From CAVPEV01 sp963703555 (lineage in GTDB: Bacteria; Actinomycetota; Actinomycetes; Actinomycetales; Cellulomonadaceae), in NCBI GenBank assembly GCA_963703555.1, contig CAVPEV010000038.1, positions 1 through 64,000 of the forward strand: a stretch of DNA of 64,000 nt, written 5' to 3'. The position numbers and the translations under genes are program-made. Positions within the stretch are counted from its first letter, which is position 1. Every line of letters starts with the position of its first letter. The notes under the pieces are model-generated. The model was not told the DNA's origin and made no database searches. It saw nothing but the letters and a program-made list of their open reading frames with translations. Of this stretch, positions 33,014 through 40,139 are shown one piece after another.

Positions 33014-34320
33014 CGGCGCGCACGGGGGAGCGGGCCCAGCCGGTGGCGGGCGGCCGTACCGCGTTGCTCGCCGTCGCCGCCGGGCTCGCGGTCTACGGCC
33101 TCGCCACCTACGGCTTTCTCGCCGCCGCCGGCCGAGGGCTGGCCGCCGCGGACTTCACGCCGCTGTCGGTCATGTGGACGCTGCTGAACGCCGTCGGGAT
33201 CGGCCTGTTCGTGCCGTTCGAGCAGGAGATGGCTCGCCGAACGGCCGTGGCGCGGATCTCGCACGAGTCGAACGTGCCGGCGCTCCGGCACTCGATAGCC
33301 GGCGCGAGCGGGGTCGTCGCGGTCGTCGCGGTCGTCGGGTTGCTTCTGGCGCACGTGCTGGCGGCACGGCTCTTCGCAGGGCGGACCGGGCTCGTCGGCC
33401 TCCTCGTGGCGGCGATGGCCGGGATGGCGGTCAGCTACGTGGTGCGGGGGCTGCTGTCGGGGTCTGGAAGGTTCGGGCGGTACGGCGCTCAGCTGGCGGC
33501 CGACGGCGTGCTACGCGCCGGGGGAGGCGTCGTCCTCGCCGCCGCCGGCGTGCGGTCTCCAGAGGCGTACGCGGCCGTCCTGGTCGCAGCGCCGCTGCTG
33601 GCGGTCGCCCTCACGACGCCGCGGCCCGCAGATCTCGTTGCTTCCGGTCCGCGGCGGCCGTACGGCGGCGCAGCGGCCGCCCTCACCACCCTCGTCGCGG
33701 CGTCGCTGCTGTCCCAGGCGCTCGCCAACGCCGGGCCCGTCATGGTCCAGATGCTCGCCGGGCCCGACGAGCAGTCGGCGGCGGGTCTGTTCACCGCCGC
33801 GCTCGTCGTGGCGAGGGTCCCGTTGTTCGCTTTCGCGGCGGTGCAGGCCGTGCTGCTGCCGGGGCTCGCCGGCCTGGTCGGGGCACGAGACGTAGACGGG
33901 CTGCGCGGCCGCATCCTCGTGGTTGCGGCATGGACCGCAGCGCTCGGGGCTGCCGGCACGGTGGCAATCTGGCTCCTGGGGTCGTGGCTGGTCCCGCTGC
34001 TCTTCGGTCCGGGGTTCACTGCCGGGCGAGGCATGGTCGCGGCGATCGCCGCCTCCGGCGCGTTCTTCATGCTGGCGCAGGTCGCCGCCCAGCTCCTGGT
34101 CGCCCTCGGGGGCGAGCGGCTGGTGGTCGTCGGGTGGGCGATCGGGCTCGTCGCCCTGGTGCTCGCGAGCGCGTGGCACGCGCCGGTGGACGTGCGCGCG
34201 GCCGGTGCGCTCGTGGCCGGCGCCGCGGTGTCGCTCGCCGTGCTCGCCGTGGCCGCCTTCGCCCGGGTGGGCCGTTGGCGCCGCGACATCGCTACCTCGG
34301 CGGTGGCTTCCGGTGGCTGA
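33010..34320 (+). CDS. MATE/Wzx-like polysaccharide flippase family membrane protein
   Basis: The 436-residue protein begins at GTG 33010, overlapping the DUF2304 stop. It consists of about 12-14 hydrophobic helices with short charged loops. Examples are LAVYGLATYGFLAAAGRGLA, the amphipathic LFVPFEQEMARRTAVARI, SYVVRGLLSGSGRFGRYGAQ and VPLFAFAAVQAVLLPGLAGL. The pairwise helix arrangement and the PFEQE loop are typical of the actinobacterial flippase-like proteins encoded beside GT2/DUF2304 genes. It would translocate a lipid-linked glycan or intermediate across the membrane. Function is inferred from layout and context rather than from a catalytic motif. Confidence 0.75.
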   Translation: MTARTGERAQPVAGGRTALLAVAAGLAVYGLATYGFLAAAGRGLAAADFTPLSVMWTLLNAVGIGLFVPFEQEMARRTAVARISHESNVPALRHSIAGASGVVAVVAVVGLLLAHVLAARLFAGRTGLVGLLVAAMAGMAVSYVVRGLLSGSGRFGRYGAQLAADGVLRAGGGVVLAAAGVRSPEAYAAVLVAAPLLAVALTTPRPADLVASGPRRPYGGAAAALTTLVAASLLSQALANAGPVMVQMLAGPDEQSAAGLFTAALVVARVPLFAFAAVQAVLLPGLAGLVGARDVDGLRGRILVVAAWTAALGAAGTVAIWLLGSWLVPLLFGPGFTAGRGMVAAIAASGAFFMLAQVAAQLLVALGGERLVVVGWAIGLVALVLASAWHAPVDVRAAGALVAGAAVSLAVLAVAAFARVGRWRRDIATSAVASGG

Positions 34321-35338
34321 GGACGTCCTCGGGCTGGGAGTGGTGATGCTCGCCTACGGCCCCGAGCCGTATCTCGGCGAGGCGATCGCCGCGGTCCGGG
34401 CGTCGCGCGGTGTCGAGGTCTCCCTCGTCGTCGTCGACAACGGTTGTTTGCGCGGCGACCTACCCGAGCTGTGCCGGGCCGCCGGTGCGATCCTCGTCCA
34501 CCCCGGTGCGAACCTGGGGTTTACCGGCGGGGTCAACTTCGGCGCACGGTACCTGGACGCCTCGTTCCTCGGGCTCGTCAACAGCGACGCGGTCGTGGAC
34601 GCCGACGCGCTGGCACGGCTGGTGCGGGTGGCGGCAGCGCCAGGCGTCGGCATCGCCAGCGGCAGCATCCGGCTCGCGGACGACCCCGCCCGGATGAACT
34701 CCGCCGGCAACCCGGTGCACCTGCTGGGCCTGTGCTGGGCGGGCGGGCTCGGGGAGGCGGCGGCCGCCCACACCGAGCCGCACGACGTGGCAGCGGCGAG
34801 CGGCGCAGGTCTGGTGCTGCGGCGCGAGCTGTGGGATCACCTCGGCGGGTTCCCGGAGGCCTTCTTCGCCTACCAGGAGGATCTCGAACTGAGCTGGCGG
34901 ACCTGGCAGCTCGGGCAGGCCGTGCGCTACGTCCCGGATGCCGTCGTGGTGCACCACTACGAGTTCAGTCGCAACCCGTCGAAGATGTACCTGCTCGAGC
35001 GCAACCGTCTGCTCTTCGTCCTGACCTGCTACGGGCCGCGCACGCTGGCCCTCCTGGCGCCCGCGTTCGTCGTGTTCGAGCTGGCGCTGCTCGCGGTCGC
35101 CGCGGCCCAGGGCTGGGGGTGGCAGAAGGTCCGCGGCTGGGGCTGGGTGCTCGGGCACCCGGGGTGGCTGCGCGAGCGGCGGCGCCTGGTGCAGCAGACC
35201 CGGACGGTCGGGGACCGTGGCTTGTCGTCGCTCTGGAGCGACCGCTTCGACGCCGCCGCGATGCCACTGCCCGCCTGGGCAGCACCGCTCCAGACGGCGC
35301 TCGTCGTCTACTGGCGGATGGTGCGGGGCCTGCTGTAG
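34313..35338 (+). CDS. Glycosyltransferase family 2 (rhamnosyltransferase-like)
   Basis: This 341-residue GT2 enzyme starts at GTG 34313, 8 bp inside the end of the flippase gene. It has GLGVVMLAYGPEPYLGEAIA, VSLVVVDNGCLRGDLPELCR, NLGFTGGVNFGARYL, LGLVNSDAVVDADALARLVR (NSD as metal motif), GAGLVLRRELWDHLGGFPEA and FAYQEDLELSWRTWQLGQ, with the catalytic ED in the usual place. C-terminal hydrophobic segments (LALLAPAFVVFELALLAVAA) probably anchor it. Together with the three preceding genes it forms a tightly coupled synthesis and export unit. Confidence 0.86.
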   Translation: MAEDVLGLGVVMLAYGPEPYLGEAIAAVRASRGVEVSLVVVDNGCLRGDLPELCRAAGAILVHPGANLGFTGGVNFGARYLDASFLGLVNSDAVVDADALARLVRVAAAPGVGIASGSIRLADDPARMNSAGNPVHLLGLCWAGGLGEAAAAHTEPHDVAAASGAGLVLRRELWDHLGGFPEAFFAYQEDLELSWRTWQLGQAVRYVPDAVVVHHYEFSRNPSKMYLLERNRLLFVLTCYGPRTLALLAPAFVVFELALLAVAAAQGWGWQKVRGWGWVLGHPGWLRERRRLVQQTRTVGDRGLSSLWSDRFDAAAMPLPAWAAPLQTALVVYWRMVRGLL

Positions 35339-35395
35339 CCGCTGCCGGCGTCGGCCTGCCACGGCCGTCGCCAGCCGCGGGCGGCGTGGCCGCCA

Positions 35396-37345
35396 TCACC
35401 AGCCGACGACGAGTGCCCTGCGTTCCGCCGAGCCGGCCGCCTCTCGGGCCGTTTCGAGCTGCACGGGGTCGACGAGGATCACGGCACCGTCGTGCTGGTC
35501 GAGCAGGGTGCGGACCACGGTCGGCAGGTCGCGGGGCAGGCCGGCGTCGTCGAGGAGCGCACCCGCGTCGGTGTTCGCCCGCTGCGTCCAGCGACCCGTC
35601 AGCGCGAGGTACCACTGCTGGGCGTTGAGCGGGTGCACGCCCACGGCCGCGAGCAAGGTGGCTCGCGACGCCTCGATCGGCACCTCGGAGGCCGCCACCA
35701 GGGCCGACCCGACGGTTGTCGCACCTGTCGGGACGGCGAAGTGTGCGCTGCCGGTGCCGGTGAAGCCCGTGACCTGGCTGGCTGCGACCGCGGCCAGGAC
35801 CGCCGCCGACACCTTCCGGGTGCGCGCCGGTCGGTGGCCGTCGCCGGCCGTCGCCCGACCCAACCCGGTGAGTGCGAGCGCGGCGACCGCGAGGCTGGTC
35901 AGCTCGACGCCGGTGAGGAGCTTGAAGAAGTAGTAGGAGAGCTGGCCGGCGTTGTGCAGCTGCCACCAGGCGAGGACAACCGCGGCGGTGAGTCCCGCGA
36001 TGGGCGCCACGGCGTGCCGACCGAGTGCGGACCCCGGCCGCGATGGCCAGAGGCAGAGCGCCGCCGCGCCCAGTGCCAGGGCGACGACCAGTCCTGTCTC
36101 CGGGGCACTGATGCCACCGGGGGTCACCAGCACCGTGCCGGCGTCGAGGCCGCCGAGAACATGCAGCGGGGCGAGCACCCCGACCACCGTCGCGGCGAGC
36201 GCGACGCCGGTGGCCGTCCAGGCCCGCCGCGTCGCTCGCCAGCGGGACCGGCGAGTGGGTAGCAGGAGCACGGCGGCGGCCGGCCCGGCGACGACGAGCA
36301 TGAGGACCCACGCGCCGGCCACCCCGGCGAGCAGCCCGCCGATCGCGGCGACGTGCCACGGCAGGGGGACCCGCGGCACGGTCGCGACCAGGAGCGGGAC
36401 GCAGGCCGTCAGCGCGCAGGCGAACACGAAGTTCGGGAAGCCCTCGGCGATGCCGGCTCCGCCAGGTCCCACGACGAAGGCGGCGACCAGCAGCACCGCA
36501 GCGACCAGGGCGAGGCCGGGGTTGCGGCGCAGCCGCGGCAGGGAGCACACGGCGGCTGCGAGCATGGCTGCCAGCAGGACCAGGAGCCAGGCCTGTGCAC
36601 GAGTGAACGCGACCAGCTCGGCCCCGGGGGTGGCGAGGCTCGGGGAACCGAACAGCTCCATCAGCGTCGCGACGACCGCGTGGTAGGCCTGGGGGTACTG
36701 GTCGAATTGCCACGCCTCGCCGCCGGGCGCCGCGCCCAGTCGGTCCACCGTCAGCCCGCGCATCCGGATCATGTGGACCATGTCGAAGTGCGCGGAGTTG
36801 TCCCACCCCGGGAGCAGCGCGGCGAGCGCGGTGGCGCCGTCCGGCACGCGGATCCAGGCGCGGGTCACCCACGTCGTCACCGCGGCCGCCGCGAGCGGGA
36901 GCGCATCGACCGGCGCCAGCCGCGGCAGCAGCGAACGTGCCCGGGGCCGCAGACCCCCGGCGCCACCGAACAGCAGCCATCCGGTGGTGCCCCCCGCCAG
37001 GGCCGCCAGGAGGAGTCCGGCACGGCCCACGCTTCCGAGCGGGAGCGGGAGCCACCACAGCGCCGGGACGAGCCCGGCGCTGTAGGCGCCGGCCAGCAGG
37101 ATTCGCCGTGACAGCAGCCGGGACGTCGGCACCAAGAGCACGAGCAGCAACGCGACCGTGAGCGCAAGATTCCCGCGCAGGAGGCCCTCGAGGCGCAGCG
37201 CGAGCACCGCGCCGGCGACCACCGCTCCCGACGGCACAGCGAGGAGCCAGCGCCGCGTCGGGCCACCGGCTCGGCCGCCGGACGCGTCGGCGACCTGACC
37301 CGTTGCCCCGGCGGGCGGCATGGAGACCCCTGCGTCGATGGTCAC
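35396..37345 (-). CDS. Large polytopic membrane protein of glycan cluster, function unknown
   Basis: This 649-residue protein has at least a dozen hydrophobic helices. The loop RIPGWDNSAHFDMVHMIRMR-like stretch (in sequence: LLPGWDNSAHFDMVHMIRMR) and AWQFDQYPQAYHAVVATLME lie between helices, where GT-C transferases place their acidic catalytic loop. The C-terminal 110 residues are soluble (NAQQWYLALTGRWTQRANTD, then PTVVRTLLDQHDGAVILVDP). I do not recognise a named domain. Position and topology suggest a glycosyltransferase or polymerase using polyprenyl-linked sugars. It converges on the GT2 gene at 34313 and diverges from rmlD. Confidence 0.55.
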   Translation of the reverse strand: MTIDAGVSMPPAGATGQVADASGGRAGGPTRRWLLAVPSGAVVAGAVLALRLEGLLRGNLALTVALLLVLLVPTSRLLSRRILLAGAYSAGLVPALWWLPLPLGSVGRAGLLLAALAGGTTGWLLFGGAGGLRPRARSLLPRLAPVDALPLAAAAVTTWVTRAWIRVPDGATALAALLPGWDNSAHFDMVHMIRMRGLTVDRLGAAPGGEAWQFDQYPQAYHAVVATLMELFGSPSLATPGAELVAFTRAQAWLLVLLAAMLAAAVCSLPRLRRNPGLALVAAVLLVAAFVVGPGGAGIAEGFPNFVFACALTACVPLLVATVPRVPLPWHVAAIGGLLAGVAGAWVLMLVVAGPAAAVLLLPTRRSRWRATRRAWTATGVALAATVVGVLAPLHVLGGLDAGTVLVTPGGISAPETGLVVALALGAAALCLWPSRPGSALGRHAVAPIAGLTAAVVLAWWQLHNAGQLSYYFFKLLTGVELTSLAVAALALTGLGRATAGDGHRPARTRKVSAAVLAAVAASQVTGFTGTGSAHFAVPTGATTVGSALVAASEVPIEASRATLLAAVGVHPLNAQQWYLALTGRWTQRANTDAGALLDDAGLPRDLPTVVRTLLDQHDGAVILVDPVQLETAREAAGSAERRALVVGW

Positions 37346-37485
37346 GCGTCACCCGCCCGTCGAGAGGCGGCCCCGGTTCTGCGGGGCGCGTCGAGGCGGT
37401 CACTTCCGGCGCGTCTATGCACGGCGTGAGCATTCCGCATCCGCCGGCTCGGCGGACGGGTTCAGGGACCTAAGCCCTGGTCGCC

Positions 37486-37491
37486 TAGAGT
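37486..37491 (+). promoter_or_regulatory. Candidate -10 box upstream of rmlD
   Basis: The hexamer tagagt matches TANNNT. Transcription would start near 37498, leaving a leader of about 37 bases that contains the purine-rich gggaggagga directly before the GTG start at 37535. A -35 box is not clear. Confidence 0.4.
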
Positions 37492-37534
37492 GTGTCCCGG
37501 CGGGTGCGGGTGTCCGGGAGGAGGAAGCACGGTC

Positions 37535-38386
37535 GTGCGGTGGATCGTCGTGGGCGCGCGCGGAATGCTGGGCCAGGACGTGGTCGCACTGCTCCGCGGT
37601 CGTGCGAGCGACACGGTCCTCCCGGTCGACCGTGACGAGGTGGACATCGTCGACCTGTCCTCCGTGTCACAGGTGATCCGCGATGCGGACGTCGTGGTCA
37701 ACTGCGCGGCGTACACCGCGGTCGATGCCGCGGAGTCGGACGAAGGTCGGGCATTCGCCGTGAACGCGGTCGGCGCGGCGCACGTTGCGCGGGCATCCCG
37801 TATGGCGGGGGCCCGTGTGGTCCAGATCTCGACGGACTACGTCTTCCCCGGCGAGGGCGCCGAGCCTTACCAGGTCGACGATCCGATCGCGCCCAAGTCT
37901 GCCTACGGGCGCACCAAGGCAGCCGGCGAGTGGGCCGTGCGCGCCGAGGCGCCCGATCACCTCATCGTCCGCACCGCGTGGCTGTACGGCGAGCATGGTC
38001 CCTGCTTCCCGAAGACGATCGCACGCATCGCCACCGAGCGGGGTGGGCTCGACGTGGTCGACGACCAGGTGGGGCAGCCCACGTGGACGGCCGATCTGGC
38101 CGCGCTCATCGTCCGCCTGGTCGCGGGTAGAGCACCAGCGGGGACCTATCACGGCACCTCGAGCGGGATGACCTCCTGGTTCGGGTTTGCTCGTTCCGTC
38201 GTCGCGGCGGCCGGGCTCGATCCAGACATCGTCCGGCCGACGACGAGTGCCGCGCTCGTCCGGGCCGCCGCTCGTCCTCCGTACTCGGTGCTCGATCACC
38301 GGGACCTGACGGCGATCGGGACATCGCCGATCGGACCGTGGGCGGAGCGATGGGCCACGGCGGCGCCATCGGTGCTCGCAGGGTGA
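37535..38386 (+). CDS. rmlD: dTDP-4-dehydrorhamnose reductase
   Basis: This 283-residue NAD(P)H-dependent SDR catalyses the last step of dTDP-L-rhamnose synthesis. It shows the N-terminal cofactor motif WIVVGARGMLGQDV, VVNCAAYTAVDAAESDEGRA, ISTDYVFPGEGAEPY, the catalytic SAYGRTKAAGEWAV (YxxxK) and RTAWLYGEHGPCFPKTI. The GTG at 37535 is chosen as start because it gives the correct N-terminus and is preceded by a strong ggaggagga ribosome-binding site. It is followed 220 bp later by the convergent rmlA. Confidence 0.94.
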   Translation: MRWIVVGARGMLGQDVVALLRGRASDTVLPVDRDEVDIVDLSSVSQVIRDADVVVNCAAYTAVDAAESDEGRAFAVNAVGAAHVARASRMAGARVVQISTDYVFPGEGAEPYQVDDPIAPKSAYGRTKAAGEWAVRAEAPDHLIVRTAWLYGEHGPCFPKTIARIATERGGLDVVDDQVGQPTWTADLAALIVRLVAGRAPAGTYHGTSSGMTSWFGFARSVVAAAGLDPDIVRPTTSAALVRAAARPPYSVLDHRDLTAIGTSPIGPWAERWATAAPSVLAG

Positions 38387-38606
38387 GACGGACTCCCGGC
38401 CGGCCGGAAGCACCCCGTCTGGAGTAGGGGCGGACAGGCGTCGGGGATCGGACTGCGCCCTGCAGTGCACCGTCCGGTACGGCTTTGACCGTCAAGGATG
38501 GCTCTCGACACCGGGACTCGAAAGGTGTCACCCGGGTTCGATCTGGGGGGTGGTGACGGTGTCGCGCCAACGTGCCGTGCATCTGGGGTCCGCGCCGGGA
38601 CCCTGC

Positions 38607-39473
38607 TCACTCGGTTGCGAGCAACCCGAGCAGGTAGGACCCGTAGCCCGACTTCTCGAGCTTCTCGGCGCGTGTGCGCAGCTCGTCGTCGGACAGCAGG
38701 CCCCGCCGCCACGAGACCTCCTCGGGGCAGCCGATCTTCATCCCCTGCCGCGACTCGATGGTCCGGACGAAGTCTGACGCCTCCAGCAGCGAGTCGAACG
38801 TGCCGGTGTCCAGCCACGCCGTGCCGCGGGGGAGCACCTCGACGTGCAGCCGGCCCTGCCGCAGGTACTCCCGGTTGACGTCGGTGATCTCGTACTCGCC
38901 GCGCGCCGACGGTGCGAGGTCGCGCGCGATGGCCAGCACGTCGTTGTCGTAGAAGTACAGTCCCGGCACCGCGTAGTTCGACTTCGGGCGCGCCGGCTTC
39001 TCCTCGAGCGAGAGGGCGCGCCCGGACTCGTCGAACTCGACCACGCCGTAGGACGACGGGTCCGCCACCCGGTAGGCGAACACCGCCCCGCCGTCGATGT
39101 CACCGAACCGCTGCAGCGTCGAGCCGAGACCCGGCCCGTAGAAGATGTTGTCGCCGAGCACGAGCGCGGCGGAGTCCGACCCGACGAAGTCCGCGCCGAG
39201 CACGAACGCCTGGGCCAGCCCGTTCGGAACCTGCTGCACGGTGTACGAGATCGAGATGCCGAACTGCGACCCGTCGCCGAGCAGCCGGTGGAACTGCTCG
39301 GCGTCGTGCGGTGTGGTGATCACCAGCACGTCGCGGACGCCGGCCAGGATCAGCGTCGACAGCGGGTAGTAGACCATCGGCTTGTCGTAGACCGGGACCA
39401 GCTGCTTGCTGACGCCGAGCGTGATCGGGTGCAGCCGCGTGCCGGAGCCGCCCGCCAGGATGATGCCGCGCAT
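38607..39473 (-). CDS. rmlA: Glucose-1-phosphate thymidylyltransferase
   Basis: This 288-residue enzyme makes dTDP-glucose from glucose-1-phosphate and dTTP, the entry to dTDP-rhamnose and to the dTDP-3-amino sugars of this cluster. It begins RGIILAGGSGTRLHPITLGV (nucleotide-binding signature). It has KQLVPVYDKPMVYYPLSTL, VLGDNIFYGPGL, SLEEKPARPKSNYAVPGLYF and GTAWLDTGTFDSLLEASDFV. Length is normal. The start at 39473 is preferred; a longer frame to 39698 would read through the divergent promoter region and lacks similarity. Confidence 0.96.
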   Translation of the reverse strand: MRGIILAGGSGTRLHPITLGVSKQLVPVYDKPMVYYPLSTLILAGVRDVLVITTPHDAEQFHRLLGDGSQFGISISYTVQQVPNGLAQAFVLGADFVGSDSAALVLGDNIFYGPGLGSTLQRFGDIDGGAVFAYRVADPSSYGVVEFDESGRALSLEEKPARPKSNYAVPGLYFYDNDVLAIARDLAPSARGEYEITDVNREYLRQGRLHVEVLPRGTAWLDTGTFDSLLEASDFVRTIESRQGMKIGCPEEVSWRRGLLSDDELRTRAEKLEKSGYGSYLLGLLATE

Positions 39474-39617
39474 GGGCACCCAGTCTGGCCCACGGGGGAC
39501 GGCCGGGACGAATCCCCGGATGCGATCCTCGTCGCGTGCAGCCCGGCCACGTCGGACGGCTGCGTCTGCAGCGGGCGGGCCTCCGCCCCAGAGCGTCACC
39601 GAGATGCATAGGGTCGT

Positions 39618-39634
39618 TATACAGTTGGCCCTGT
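39618..39634 (+). promoter_or_regulatory. Candidate -10 box and inverted repeat at the MarR start
   Basis: tataca at 39618-39623 fits a TANNNT-type -10 with the GTG start codon only 9 bases downstream, so a leaderless transcript is possible. The small inverted repeat acag (39621-39624) and ctgt (39631-39634), spaced by 6 bases, overlaps the start codon. It could be part of a MarR autoregulatory site; this is weak evidence. Confidence 0.35.
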
Positions 39635-40088
39635 GCCGAACTCGACCGAGGACGCCCTCGCCCTCTTCTTCGAGGAGGCAGTGCGCGTGCTCGGGCACGT
39701 GCGCGGCGGGGTCGGACTCAGCCGGACGGCCGCATCCACGCTCGCCCGCGTCTGCGTGGAGGGCCCGCTGCGGCTGACCGACCTGAGCGGGCGCGAGGGC
39801 GTGTCGCAGCCCTCGATGACCCAGCTGGTCGGCCGCCTGGAGCGTGGCGGGCTCGTCCGGCGGTCGCCGTCCTCCGACGACGGGCGGGTGGTGCTCGTCG
39901 AGCCGACGTCAGCCGGCCGCGAGCTGATCACGCAGCGTCGTGCCACCCGGGCGGTGGCGATGGGGACGCTGTTCGACCGGCTGTTGCCACCGGAGCAGGA
40001 CGCCATCCGCGCGGCGCTCCCCGCGCTGCAGCACATGGTCGACCTGGCGATCGAACCACGCCCGGGATCGCCGTCACATCCTGGCTGA
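39633..40088 (+). CDS. MarR-family transcriptional regulator
   Basis: This 151-residue winged-helix protein has a GTG start. The DNA-binding core is LRLTDLSGREGVSQPSMTQL (HTH) followed by VGRLERGGLVRRSPSSDDGRVVLVEPT, with the DxR wing tip typical of MarR. Flanking helices give the dimer interface (ALALFFEEAVRVLGHVRGGV). MarR proteins usually repress adjacent efflux genes and release DNA on binding phenolic or toxic ligands. The next gene, 51 bp downstream on the same strand, is an MFS transporter, so that pair is the likely regulon. Confidence 0.9.
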   Translation: MPNSTEDALALFFEEAVRVLGHVRGGVGLSRTAASTLARVCVEGPLRLTDLSGREGVSQPSMTQLVGRLERGGLVRRSPSSDDGRVVLVEPTSAGRELITQRRATRAVAMGTLFDRLLPPEQDAIRAALPALQHMVDLAIEPRPGSPSHPG

Positions 40089-40139
40089 CAACCCGTTACA
40101 GCACCGACACCCCGGCCGCGCATCCTGCGAGAGGACACC

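Noticed and set aside
38505..38560. A T-arm-like string (cccgggttcgatctgggg) with a gacacc/ggtgtc stem just upstream, suggesting a tRNA.
   Set aside because: No acceptor stem, anticodon arm or D-arm can be folded around it at the right distances.
39474..39698. A longer N-terminus for RmlA (start at 39698).
   Set aside because: The extra 75 residues have no similarity to the family, overlap the divergent MarR promoter and start, and the conserved RGIILAGGSGTR begins at the internal ATG.
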